Below are positions 53,694 through 61,587 of a stretch of 64,000 nt of DNA, one piece after another (position 1 is the first letter of the stretch; every line of letters starts with the position of its first letter). The DNA is from Mycobacterium noviomagense. GTDB taxonomy: Bacteria > Actinomycetota > Actinomycetes > Mycobacteriales > Mycobacteriaceae. Below the pieces are notes generated by a model. The model was not told the DNA's origin and ran no database searches. It worked only from the letters and a program-made list of their open reading frames with translations. A program made the position numbers and the translations under genes. The stretch covers positions 4,092,001-4,156,000 of the forward strand of contig NZ_AP022583.1 in assembly GCF_010731635.1 (NCBI RefSeq), written 5' to 3'.

Positions 53694-54523
53694 ACGACCG
53701 CGTGGAGTTCGAGGGCTCATCCCAGAACGGTTTCCAGGTCCGGCTCGCCAACTTCGAGGGGCCGTTCGACCTGCTGCTGCAGCTGATCTTCGCGCACCGG
53801 CTTGACGTCACCGAGGTGGCGCTTCACCGGGTGACCGACGAGTTCATCGCCTATACGCGGGCCATCGGACCCGACCTGGAGCTCGAAGAGACCACGGCGT
53901 TCCTGGTGGTCGCCGCGACGCTGCTCGACCTCAAGGCGGCCCGGCTGCTGCCTGCGGGCCAGGTCGACGACGAGGAGGATCTGGCCCTGCTGGAGGTCCG
54001 TGACCTGCTGTTCGCCCGGCTGCTGCAATACCGGGCGTTCAAGCATGTCGCCGAGATGTTCGCCGAGCTGGAGGCCGCGGCGTTGCGCAGCTATCCACGC
54101 GCGGTGTCCCTGGAGGATCGGTTCGCGAACCTGCTGCCAGAGGTCATGCTGGGCGTCGACGCCGACAGCTTCGCGCAGATCGCGGCGATCGCGCTGACGC
54201 CGCGGCCGGCGCCGACGGTGGCCACCGAGCACCTGCACGAGCTGATGGTCTCGGTGCCGCAGCAGGCCGAACAGCTGCTGGACCTGTTGGAGGCGCGAGG
54301 CATCGGCCACTGGGCGTCGTTTTCGGAGCTGGTCGCCGACTGTGCGGCGCCGATCGAGATCGTCGGCCGCTTCCTGGCGCTACTCGAACTGTATCGGGCC
54401 CGGGCGGTAGCATTCGACCAGTCAGAACCGCTTGGTGTGCTCCAGGTTTCGTGGACCGGGGAACGGCCGACCAGCGAAGACTTGGTGAAAGCGGAGCCAC
54501 CAGAAGTGCGAGATCAACCATGA
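53690..54523 (+). CDS. scpA: segregation and condensation protein A
   Basis: 277 residues from GTG 53690, overlapping parA by 4 bases. ScpA is the kleisin that bridges the SMC heads. The N-terminal FEGPFDLLLQLIFAHRLDVT and TTAFLVVAATLLDLKAARLL are diagnostic; the C-terminal winged helix is around residues 195-265 (WASFSELVADCAAPIEIVGR). scpB overlaps its end. Confidence 0.95.
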   Translation: MNDRVEFEGSSQNGFQVRLANFEGPFDLLLQLIFAHRLDVTEVALHRVTDEFIAYTRAIGPDLELEETTAFLVVAATLLDLKAARLLPAGQVDDEEDLALLEVRDLLFARLLQYRAFKHVAEMFAELEAAALRSYPRAVSLEDRFANLLPEVMLGVDADSFAQIAAIALTPRPAPTVATEHLHELMVSVPQQAEQLLDLLEARGIGHWASFSELVADCAAPIEIVGRFLALLELYRARAVAFDQSEPLGVLQVSWTGERPTSEDLVKAEPPEVRDQP

Positions 54524-55209
54524 CCGACCACCTGCCCGAGCCCGATTTGGGTCTCGACGTCCCGGGGCTGGAGTCAGAGCTCGATGACGACGAGCTCGGC
54601 CGGGTGCTCGAGGCTTTGTTGCTGGTGGTGGACACCCCGGTGAGCGTGGAAACGCTCGCCGCGGTCACCGAGCAACCCGTGTACCGGGTCGCTGCCAAAC
54701 TGCGGCTGATGGCCGAGGAACTGGCCGACCGTGACAGCGGCATCGACCTGCGGGAGGCGGGCGGGGGATGGCGGATGTACACCCGCGGCCGCTTCGCCCC
54801 GTATGTCGAGCGGCTGCTGCTCGACGGTTCACGAAGCAAGCTGACCCGCGCGGCGTTGGAGACGCTTGCCGTGGTCGCCTACCGCCAGCCGGTGACCCGC
54901 GCGCGGGTCAGCGCGGTCCGTGGCGTCAACGTCGACGCCGTCATGCGCACGCTGCTGGCGCGCGGCCTGATCACCGAGGCGGGCACCGACCCGGATACCG
55001 GCGCGACGACGTTCGCCACAACCGAGCTGTTTTTGGAGCGGTTGGGATTGTCGTCGCTGGCCGATCTTCCCGACATCGCGCCGCTGCTTCCCGATGTCGA
55101 CACCATCGACGACATCAGCGAATCCCTTGACACCGAACGGCGTTTCGCCAAACTCGGTGGCGCTGCCGAGCCGGAGCAGCCGACGTCGTTCGACGTGGAC
55201 GAGGAGTGA
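54520..55209 (+). CDS. scpB: segregation and condensation protein B
   Basis: 229 residues from ATG 54520, overlapping scpA by 4 bases. Two winged-helix domains: LGRVLEALLLVVDTPVSVET and SKLTRAALETLAVVAYRQPV, with TRARVSAVRGVNVDAVMRTL. It binds ScpA as a dimer in the SMC complex. The acidic C-terminal tail is typical for mycobacteria. The rluB-like gene begins at its stop. Confidence 0.95.
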   Translation: MTDHLPEPDLGLDVPGLESELDDDELGRVLEALLLVVDTPVSVETLAAVTEQPVYRVAAKLRLMAEELADRDSGIDLREAGGGWRMYTRGRFAPYVERLLLDGSRSKLTRAALETLAVVAYRQPVTRARVSAVRGVNVDAVMRTLLARGLITEAGTDPDTGATTFATTELFLERLGLSSLADLPDIAPLLPDVDTIDDISESLDTERRFAKLGGAAEPEQPTSFDVDEE

Positions 55210-55946
55210 TGGCTGACGGAGTGCGGCTGCAAAAACTGTTGTCGCAGGCCGGGATTGCGTCACGGCGAGTAGCCGAGCAGATGATCGCCGACGGCCGCGT
55301 CGAAGTGGATGGGCAGCTGGTGACGGAGCTGGGCAGCCGGGTGGACCCGGATGCGTCGGTGATACGTGTCGACGGGGCGCGGGTAGTTCTCGACGACTCG
55401 CTGGTGTATCTGGCATTGAACAAGCCGCGCGGCATGCACTCGACCATGTCCGACGATCGCGGCCGACCGTGTATCGGCGACTTGGTCGAACATCGGGTGC
55501 GGGGCAACAAGAACCTCTTCCACGTCGGGCGTCTCGACGCCGACACCGAAGGCCTCCTTCTGTTGACCAACGACGGCGAGTTGGCGCACCGGTTGATGCA
55601 TCCGTCCTATGAGGTGCCCAAGACGTATCTGGCAACAGTGGCCGGGACGGTGCCGCGCGGGCTGGGCAAGAAGCTGCGCGCCGGGATCGAACTCGACGAT
55701 GGTCGTGCCTCGGTGGACGACTTCGCGGTGGTGGACGCCGTTTCGGGCAAGACACTGGTGCGGGTGACGCTGCACGAAGGCCGGAAGCGCATTGTGCGCC
55801 GGTTGCTGGCGGCTGCGGGTTTTCCGGTGCAGGCGCTTGTGCGAACCGACATCGGCCCCGTATCGCTGGGCAACCAGCGGCCGGGAAGCATCCGGGCATT
55901 GGGCCGCAACGAGATTGGCGAACTCTATAAAGCGGTGGGCCTGTGA
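55206..55946 (+). CDS. RluB-type rRNA pseudouridine synthase
   Basis: 246 residues from GTG 55206 or 245 from ATG 55209; GAGGAG lies just upstream in scpB. It makes pseudouridine in 23S rRNA (the E. coli RluB target is U2605). An S4 domain (residues 5-60, [20 protein letters not shown]) precedes the synthase domain with the catalytic Asp in [17 protein letters not shown]. Rv1711 equivalent; cmk overlaps its end by 4 bases. Confidence 0.92.
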   Translation: MMADGVRLQKLLSQAGIASRRVAEQMIADGRVEVDGQLVTELGSRVDPDASVIRVDGARVVLDDSLVYLALNKPRGMHSTMSDDRGRPCIGDLVEHRVRGNKNLFHVGRLDADTEGLLLLTNDGELAHRLMHPSYEVPKTYLATVAGTVPRGLGKKLRAGIELDDGRASVDDFAVVDAVSGKTLVRVTLHEGRKRIVRRLLAAAGFPVQALVRTDIGPVSLGNQRPGSIRALGRNEIGELYKAVGL

Positions 55947-56626
55947 GTGGGCTGGTCGTCGCCGTTGACGGTCCGGCAGGAACCGGGAAGTCTTCCGTTT
56001 CACGGGAACTGGCGCGCGCTCTTGGGGCGCGGTACTTGGATACCGGTGCCATGTATCGGATTGTGACGCTGGCGGTGCTGCGAGCCGGCATCGACCCCTC
56101 TGATGATGCGGCTGTCGGGGCGCTCGCGGAGACCGTGCCGCTGTCGGTGGGATATGACCCGGACGGGGACCGCTGTTGCCTTGGCGGCGAAAATGTTTCG
56201 GATGAGATCCGCGGCGACGAGGTTACCCGAGCCGTCTCGGCAGTATCATCGGTTCCGGCTGTGCGTCGGCGGCTTGTCGGTTTGCAGCGCGAGCTGGCTG
56301 AGGGCCAGTCGAGCGTCGTGGTGGAGGGCCGCGACATCGGGACCGTGGTGCTGCCCGACGCGGATGTGAAGATCTTTCTGACCGCGTCAGCGGAGACACG
56401 GGCGCAGCGGCGCAACGACCAGAACGTCGCCGCCGGATTGGCGGACGACTATGCCGGTGTGCTCGCGGACGTGCGCCGCCGGGACCATCTCGATTCGACC
56501 CGTGCGGTGTCGCCGTTGCGGGCAGCTGATGACGCTGTGGTCGTTGACACCAGCGACATGACCGAGGCCGAGGTGATCGCTCACCTACTGGAGTTGGTCA
56601 AGCAGCGTAGCGAGGCCATGCAATGA
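55943..56626 (+). CDS. cmk: cytidylate kinase
   Basis: 227 residues from GTG 55943. It phosphorylates CMP and dCMP with ATP. P-loop [32 protein letters not shown], and [20 protein letters not shown] are the family landmarks. A MIRU-like repeat of about 48 bases separates it from der and supplies the der ribosome site. Confidence 0.96.
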   Translation: MSGLVVAVDGPAGTGKSSVSRELARALGARYLDTGAMYRIVTLAVLRAGIDPSDDAAVGALAETVPLSVGYDPDGDRCCLGGENVSDEIRGDEVTRAVSAVSSVPAVRRRLVGLQRELAEGQSSVVVEGRDIGTVVLPDADVKIFLTASAETRAQRRNDQNVAAGLADDYAGVLADVRRRDHLDSTRAVSPLRAADDAVVVDTSDMTEAEVIAHLLELVKQRSEAMQ

Positions 56627-56674
56627 GCCGCGCCGGCGACGATGCAGAGCGCAGCGATGAGGAGGAGCGGCGCA
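56627..56674 (+). repeat. MIRU-like dispersed repeat between cmk and der
   Basis: It reads GCCGCGCCGGCGACGATGCA, GAGCGCAGCG, ATGAGGAGGAGCGGCGCA. It starts right after the cmk TGA and ends one base before the der ATG, so it forms the whole intergenic region and gives der its GAGGAGGAG ribosome site. Confidence 0.78.
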
Positions 56675-56675
56675 C

Positions 56676-58070
56676 ATGAGCCGCGACGGCACCTGGAACG
56701 ACGAAAGCGATTGGGAGCTTGACGAAGTCGCTTCCGAGGCGGCGTACGGGCCACCGCCGGTGGTGGCAGTGGTGGGCCGACCGAACGTCGGCAAATCCAC
56801 GTTGGTCAACCGGATTCTCGGTCGCCGTGAAGCGGTGGTGCAAGATGTCCCCGGCGTGACTCGCGACCGCGTTTCCTACGACGCGCTGTGGACCGGGCGG
56901 CGGTTCGTCGTGCAGGACACCGGCGGGTGGGAGCCAGATGCAAAGGGCCTGCAACAGTTGGTCGCCGAGCAGGCGGCGGTGGCGATGCGCACGGCCGACG
57001 CGGTGATCCTGGTTGTCGACGCCGTGGTCGGTGCCACAGCGGGCGACGAGGCGGCCGCTCGGATCCTGCGCCGCTCGGGAAAGCCAGTCTTCTTGGCGGC
57101 CAACAAGGTTGACAGCGACAAGGGCGAGGCCGACGCGGCGGCGCTGTGGTCACTGGGGCTGGGTCAACCGTATGCGATCAGCGCCATGCACGGTCGCGGC
57201 GTGGCCGATCTGCTTGACGAGGTGGTGACCGCCCTGCCCGAGGTGGCCGAGACGGCGTCGGTCGGTGGCGGCCCGCGGCGGGTGGCGCTGGTGGGCAAAC
57301 CGAACGTCGGCAAGAGCTCGCTGTTGAATCGGCTGGCGGGTGATCAGCTGGCCGTTGTGCACGAGGTCGCAGGCACAACGGTTGATCCGGTGGATTCCCT
57401 GATCGAATTGGGCGGCAAGACATGGCGGTTCATCGACACCGCCGGTTTGCGCCGAAAAGTGGGTCAGGCCAGCGGGCACGAGTACTACGCGTCGGTGCGT
57501 ACCCACGGCGCAATCGATGCCGCCGAAGTGGTGATCGCGCTGATCGACGCCTCGGTGCCACTGACCGAGCAAGACCAGCGCATCTTGACGATGGTCATCG
57601 AAGCCGGGCGGGCATTGGTACTCGCCTTCAACAAGTGGGATCTGGTCGACGAAGACCGGCGCTACCTGTTGGAGCGCGAAATCGATCGCGAGCTGGTGCA
57701 AGTGCGCTGGGCGCAGCGGGTCAACGTCTCCGCCAAGACGGGTCGGGCGCTACAGAAGCTGGTGCCGGCGCTAGAGACAGCACTGGCGTCGTGGGACACC
57801 CGCATTTCCACCGGCCAGCTGAACGCGTGGCTCAAGGAAGTGATCGCAGCCACGCCGCCGCCGGTACGCGGCGGTCGCCAGCCGCGCGTCCTATTCGCGA
57901 CGCAGGCCGCCGTCCGCCCGCCCACGTTCGTGTTGTTCACCACGGGGTTTCTGGAGGCCGGGTATCGACGGTTCCTGGAGCGCCGGCTGCGCGAGACGTT
58001 CGGGTTCGAGGGCAGCCCGATCCGCATCAACGTGCGCGTGCGCGAAAAGCGAGGCGCACGGTCACGCTGA
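56676..58070 (+). CDS. der: ribosome-assembly GTPase Der (EngA)
   Basis: 464 residues from ATG 56676, about eight bases after the repeat's AGGAGGAG. Der has two GTPase domains in tandem: [14 protein letters not shown] with [11 protein letters not shown] and NKVD, then [14 protein letters not shown] with DTAGLRRK and NKWD. A KH-like domain ends the protein ([16 protein letters not shown]). It acts in 50S maturation. Last gene of the conserved parA-der run. Confidence 0.96.
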   Translation: MSRDGTWNDESDWELDEVASEAAYGPPPVVAVVGRPNVGKSTLVNRILGRREAVVQDVPGVTRDRVSYDALWTGRRFVVQDTGGWEPDAKGLQQLVAEQAAVAMRTADAVILVVDAVVGATAGDEAAARILRRSGKPVFLAANKVDSDKGEADAAALWSLGLGQPYAISAMHGRGVADLLDEVVTALPEVAETASVGGGPRRVALVGKPNVGKSSLLNRLAGDQLAVVHEVAGTTVDPVDSLIELGGKTWRFIDTAGLRRKVGQASGHEYYASVRTHGAIDAAEVVIALIDASVPLTEQDQRILTMVIEAGRALVLAFNKWDLVDEDRRYLLEREIDRELVQVRWAQRVNVSAKTGRALQKLVPALETALASWDTRISTGQLNAWLKEVIAATPPPVRGGRQPRVLFATQAAVRPPTFVLFTTGFLEAGYRRFLERRLRETFGFEGSPIRINVRVREKRGARSR

Positions 58071-58111
58071 CTGCCAGTTGTCGTCCAGCTTGCGCCCAAT
58101 AGGGTTCCCCA

Positions 58112-58897
58112 GTGCCCATTTCTCATGTGGCGCTGATCGCGCTGGCCGGTGCGACGGCCGGCGCGATCAACGCACTGGTGGGCTCGGGCACCTTGGTGAC
58201 GTTCCCGACGCTGGTTGCGCTCGGCTACCCCGCGGTGACGTCGACCATGTCCAACGCGGTGGGCCTGGTGGCTGGAAGTGTCTCGGGAACCTGGGGATAC
58301 CGTCGCGAGCTGCGCGGCCAGTGGCGGCGGCTGCGGTGCCAGATCCCGGCGTCGCTAGCTGGCGCGGCAGTGGGCGCGTGGCTGCTGCTGCATCTGCCGG
58401 AGAAGGTGTTCATCCGGGTGGTCCCAGGGCTGCTTGTCGTTGCGCTCGTCATGGTGCTGGCCGGCCCGCGCATCCAAGCGTGGGCGCGCCGGCGCGCCGA
58501 GCAGAGCGGCCGGGCGGTCGACCACCTGTCGTTTCGCCGGATGGCCGGGCTCCTTGTTGGTACCTTCGCGATCGGCGTGTACGGCGGCTACTTCACCGCG
58601 GCGCAGGGCATCTTGCTGGTCGGGCTGATGGGGGCGCTGCTGCCCGAGTCGATTCAGCGGATAAACGCGGCGAAGAATCTGCTGGCGCTACTGGTGAATG
58701 TGGTTGCGGCCCTGGCATATACCGTCGTTGCGTTTCACCGGATCAGCTGGCCTGCGGCGGCGGTGATCGCGGTGAGCTCGCTGATCGGCGGCTTCTTGGG
58801 CGCCCACTACGGGCGCCGGCTCTCGCCCAGCACGCTTCGCGCGGCGATTGTCGTGGTCGGCCTCATCGGGTTATATCGGCTACTGGCCACGTTGTAG
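58112..58897 (+). CDS. TauE/SafE-family membrane exporter
   Basis: 261 residues from GTG 58112, with about eight hydrophobic segments in two related halves: AGATAGAINALVGSGTLVTF early and GVYGGYFTAAQGILLVGLM later, each with the glycine-rich pattern of TauE/SafE proteins. Such proteins export small organosulfur or sulfite anions; the substrate here is unknown. It is 41 bases after der and is followed by tRNA-Pro. Confidence 0.87.
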   Translation: MPISHVALIALAGATAGAINALVGSGTLVTFPTLVALGYPAVTSTMSNAVGLVAGSVSGTWGYRRELRGQWRRLRCQIPASLAGAAVGAWLLLHLPEKVFIRVVPGLLVVALVMVLAGPRIQAWARRRAEQSGRAVDHLSFRRMAGLLVGTFAIGVYGGYFTAAQGILLVGLMGALLPESIQRINAAKNLLALLVNVVAALAYTVVAFHRISWPAAAVIAVSSLIGGFLGAHYGRRLSPSTLRAAIVVVGLIGLYRLLATL

Positions 58898-58981
58898 GCG
58901 CTAACCGCTTGCTTTGCGTTACAGCAATGGGCCACGGCTGCGGTAGGCTTTCGACCTGCTGCCGAGGATGTAGGCGGCGAC

Positions 58982-59058
58982 CGGGCTGTGGCGCAGTTTG
59001 GTAGCGCACTTGACTGGGGGTCAAGTGGTCGCAGGTTCAAATCCTGTCAGCCCGACCA
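58982..59058 (+). tRNA. tRNA-Pro (anticodon GGG)
   Basis: 77 nt with encoded CCA. The acceptor arms CGGGCTG (58982-58988) and CAGCCCG (59048-59054) pair fully; discriminator A. The anticodon stem CTTGA/TCAAG encloses CTGGGGG, so the anticodon is GGG at 59016-59018. The T arm has GTTCAAATC. After this gene the M. tuberculosis-like order stops. Confidence 0.96.
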
Positions 59059-59261
59059 AAGGTTTGCGCAGCTTAAACGCATTTCGAGACCCTGGCCAGA
59101 CCACGGATTGCGTACCCTGCGGGTGTACATACCCCGAGGTATACGCCAACCAGTTCTGCGAGCGCTGGCGCTACAACGATCGACGCAGCGCCGCTCGGCG
59201 CTACCGATGGTCACTGGCTGTTCTTTTCTCGCTCCTCGCATTTTCATGCGCTGGTGGCCTC
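59059..59261. other. gene-free stretch between tRNA-Pro and the insertion sequence
   Basis: 203 bases. I see no convincing gene; a 95-codon frame runs out of the tRNA and is rejected. The end (59246-59261, ATGCGCTGGTGGCCTC) is the left copy of the 16-bp direct repeat. Before the IS entered, this sequence continued at 60590. Confidence 0.5.
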
Positions 59262-59312
59262 TGTCTGGTTTCACGACATAGTTGACGGATGTCTCGCGAC
59301 ATAGTTGACACC
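59262..59312 (+). repeat. left terminal inverted repeat of the IS
   Basis: It contains two tandem related units, CACGACATAGTTGACGG and CGCGACATAGTTGACACC, each likely a transposase binding site. It mirrors 60523-60573. Confidence 0.8.
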
Positions 59313-59334
59313 CTCACCGTGTGGGAGGTCGGCC

Positions 59335-60828
59335 ATGTCGAAGGCACAGCTTGTGATCACCGCCGTCGTGCTAGAAGGGCGCAGCAAAAGCGAGGTTGCC
59401 CGAGACTACGACCTGTCCCGGCAATGGGTACACCAGCTGGTCACCCGCTACCAGTCCGACGGGGCCGCGGCCTTCCAACCGCAGTCACGGCGCCCGCATA
59501 CCAACGCCCGCGCCATTGGCCCCGCGCTGGAAGACACGATCGTGCGGTTGCGCAAAACCTTGGACAAAGCCGGCTATGACGCCGGCGCGGCCACCATCGC
59601 CGAGCACCTCGCCCGCGACCCCGACGTCACGAAAGTCCCTGCCCTATCCACGATCTGGCGCATCCTGGCCCGACGCGGCTTCATCACACCCCAACCCCAT
59701 AAACGCCCCCGATCAGCCTGGAAACGCTTCACCGCCGCCCAACCCAACGAACTCGGGCAAGCCGACGTCACCCACTGGCACCTCGCCGATGACACCGAGG
59801 TCGAGATCCTCAACCTGCTCGACGACCACTCCCGTCTGGCCCTAACCAGCCTCGCTCGACCCACCATGACCGGCCCGGACGTGATGGACACGTTCCTGGC
59901 CGCCTTCGCCCGCTGGGGCCCCCCAGCCACAGTGCTCACCGACAACGGCGCCATCTTCACCGCCACACCACGGCGCGGCGGACGCACCGCCCTGCAAATC
60001 ACCCTCGGCGAACTCGGCATCAACTACATCAACTCCCGCCCCTATCACCCACAGACCTGCGGAAAAGTCGAACGCTTCCACCAAACCCTCAAAAAACACC
60101 TGCGCGCCCTACCACCGGCTCGATCCATCACCGAACTGCAAACCCAGCTCGACGAATTCACCACCTACTACAACACCATCCGCCCACACCGAGCAGTCAA
60201 CCGGCGAACACCCCGACAGGCCTTTGAGGCTCGCCCCAAAGCCTTCCCCACCGGCTACCAGATCCCGCCGCACTACCGGGTCCGCCGCGACCGCATCGAC
60301 GCCGCCGGCGTCATCACCATCCGCTACAACAGCCGCCTACACCACATCGGACTGTCCAAACACCGCCGCGGCACCCACGTCACCGTGCTCATCGACAATC
60401 GTGACATCCGCGTGCTCGACCCACAACACCGGAACACTGATCCGCAAACTCACACTCGACCCCACCCGCGACTACCAACCCCGCGGCATCAAATGCGGAA
60501 ACTCACCCGAAAACAGGTTGAAGGTGTAAACCATGTCTCGGGACACCTGTCAACGATGTCCCGAGACATGACAATGCGCTGGTGGCCTCCACTCGAGCCT
60601 GCGCCTCAACATGGACGCCGCCGATTTCATTACCTACCGGCCTGGGTAATGCAAAGTGTATATAGTAATGAGCATGGACCTTACTCTTACCATCACGCGC
60701 AAGGGGCAGACCACGCTGCCGGTCGCCGTTCGCCGGCGGCTTGGGCTAGCAGACTCAGGGGGCGTGCTGCGTGCGCGACTGAACGAAGAAACCGGGGAAC
60801 TCATCATCACGAAACCGCCAAGTGTTAG
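59335..60828 (+). CDS. IS481-family DDE transposase with C-terminal frameshift
   Basis: Starts at ATG 59335 (MSKAQLVITAVVLEG), with GGGAGG at 59323-59328. The N-terminal helix-turn-helix is SKSEVARDYDLSRQWVHQLV. The DDE residues are in GQADVTHWHL, VLTDNGAIF and CGKVERFHQTLKKHL, all intact. An extra C at about 60421 (GACCCAC instead of GACCAC) shifts the frame. Without it the protein would end HNTGTLIRKLTLDPTRDYQP and then RGIKCGNSPEN, stopping at 60527-60529, just inside the right terminal repeat. As sequenced, the frame instead runs out of the IS to 60828, over vapB. The catalytic core is unaffected, so activity cannot be excluded. Confidence 0.85.
   Translation: MSKAQLVITAVVLEGRSKSEVARDYDLSRQWVHQLVTRYQSDGAAAFQPQSRRPHTNARAIGPALEDTIVRLRKTLDKAGYDAGAATIAEHLARDPDVTKVPALSTIWRILARRGFITPQPHKRPRSAWKRFTAAQPNELGQADVTHWHLADDTEVEILNLLDDHSRLALTSLARPTMTGPDVMDTFLAAFARWGPPATVLTDNGAIFTATPRRGGRTALQITLGELGINYINSRPYHPQTCGKVERFHQTLKKHLRALPPARSITELQTQLDEFTTYYNTIRPHRAVNRRTPRQAFEARPKAFPTGYQIPPHYRVRRDRIDAAGVITIRYNSRLHHIGLSKHRRGTHVTVLIDNRDIRVLDPQHRNTDPQTHTRPHPRLPTPRHQMRKLTRKQVEGVNHVSGHLSTMSRDMTMRWWPPLEPAPQHGRRRFHYLPAWVMQSVYSNEHGPYSYHHAQGADHAAGRRSPAAWASRLRGRAACATERRNRGTHHHETAKC
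60523..60573 (-). repeat. right terminal inverted repeat of the IS
   Basis: Read on the minus strand it has two tandem units, CGGGACATCGTTGACAGG and CGAGACATGGTTTACACC. It mirrors 59262-59312 and contains the ancestral end of the transposase gene. Confidence 0.8.
60628..60666 (+). promoter_or_regulatory. vapBC promoter with operator-like inverted repeat
   Basis: CATTACC (60628-60634) and GGTAATG (60645-60651) form a perfect 7-bp inverted repeat with a 10-base spacer. TATAGT at 60661-60666 is a good -10 box. The palindrome occupies the -20 to -45 zone, where VapB-type antitoxins usually bind to repress their own genes. A start site near 60673 would make the mRNA nearly leaderless. Confidence 0.55.
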
Positions 60829-60928
60829 CGAGTTGAGCGAACGTATAAGTCGCCATATCAAGCCGGGCACCCGCCCACTGTTGGATGTCAACGACTTCTA
60901 CCAGTCCCAGCGCGAGTCGCGGCTGTGA
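60668..60928 (+). CDS. vapB: AbrB/VapB-type antitoxin
   Basis: 86 residues from ATG 60668 (MSMDLTLT); ATG 60674 could be used on a leaderless mRNA. The N-terminal swapped-hairpin DNA-binding domain is plain: LTLTITRKGQTTLPVAVRRR then LGL. The C-terminal part (LLDVNDFYQSQRESRL) should wrap the toxin. It overlaps the toxin gene by 4 bases. Its start lies only 78-84 bases after the IS direct repeat, so the IS landed just upstream of its promoter. Confidence 0.85.
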   Translation: MSMDLTLTITRKGQTTLPVAVRRRLGLADSGGVLRARLNEETGELIITKPPSVSELSERISRHIKPGTRPLLDVNDFYQSQRESRL

Positions 60929-61335
60929 TGCCCGTATTTGCCGGTTCACTCGATGCGAACGTTGTACTTCGACTGTTGCTCAATGATGTTCCAGACCAGC
61001 ATGCGGCGGCAGTCGCTTTAGTTGAAGGCGCTGATGCGCCCTTCGCGGTTTCGGACGTGGCGGTCATCGAGGTCGTCTTTGCCCTATGCCGCCACTACGA
61101 TTTCGGTCGCGCGGCGGTAGCCGAGGCGCTCGATGGTCTGTTGTCGTTAACCCAAATTGATTGCAACCGTGTCATGTTCACACGTGCACTTGTGCTTTTT
61201 AGCCAACACTCCAAGCTCTCGTTCGAAGATTGCTGCCTCGCCGCATACGCTGAATTGTCGAACGCCGAACCACTGTGGACCTTCGACAGGAAACTGGCCC
61301 GCCAGGCAAGTTCGGCCCAACTGGTGCCGACGTAA
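60925..61335 (+). CDS. vapC: VapC-type PIN-domain toxin ribonuclease
   Basis: 136 residues from GTG 60925, or 135 from ATG 60928. PIN-domain acidic residues: D in GSLDANVVLRLLL, E in AVIEVVFALCRHY, D in LSFEDCCLAAYAE, and D in LWTFDRKLAR, the four expected for an Mg-dependent RNase. Relatives cleave tRNA or rRNA when the antitoxin is lost. Target unknown. The toxin appears intact. Confidence 0.88.
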   Translation: MMPVFAGSLDANVVLRLLLNDVPDQHAAAVALVEGADAPFAVSDVAVIEVVFALCRHYDFGRAAVAEALDGLLSLTQIDCNRVMFTRALVLFSQHSKLSFEDCCLAAYAELSNAEPLWTFDRKLARQASSAQLVPT

Positions 61336-61587
61336 AGACATGCCTTGCGAAGGCTCTCGGCGACCATCTGCGGCTCGAACGCTGTGTCTGGTCGCGACCC
61401 TCCCCGGCGTACACAACATCTTCGGCAGCGTCTACACAATTACGAGATCGAGGCAAACCACAAACCCCTATGACGCCCTTGTCACAAAAGTGCGACACTG
61501 GCTTGGGTAACGGCACAGCCGCTACCCACCCGCGCCACTCTTGGTGATCGCAACTCCCAACCAATGCGGTTGCCGAAAGGTCATGAA
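61336..61587. other. gene-free stretch after vapC
   Basis: 252 bases. No reading frame has a ribosome site or protein-like composition, and I see no promoter clear enough to name. GAAAGG at 61575-61580 belongs to the next gene. Confidence 0.45.

Larger units (their letters stand above)
59262..60573 (+). mobile_element. IS481-type insertion sequence, 1312 bp
   Basis: The ends are imperfect inverted repeats of about 51 bp beginning TGTC (left 59262-59312; right 60523-60573), agreeing at about two thirds or more of positions. They include GACATAGTTGAC/GACATCGTTGAC and end with TTGACACC/TTTACACC. The 16 bases ATGCGCTGGTGGCCTC occur right before (59246-59261) and right after (60574-60589), which is the expected target duplication, although long for the family. 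A single DDE transposase gene fills the element; it has a C-terminal frameshift. Family placement is from the transposase motifs. Confidence 0.85.

Noticed and set aside
58998..59285. 95-codon frame beginning inside tRNA-Pro
   Set aside because: The first residues (GGQVVAGSNPVSPT) are just translated tRNA, a common false gene; the rest runs into the IS end.
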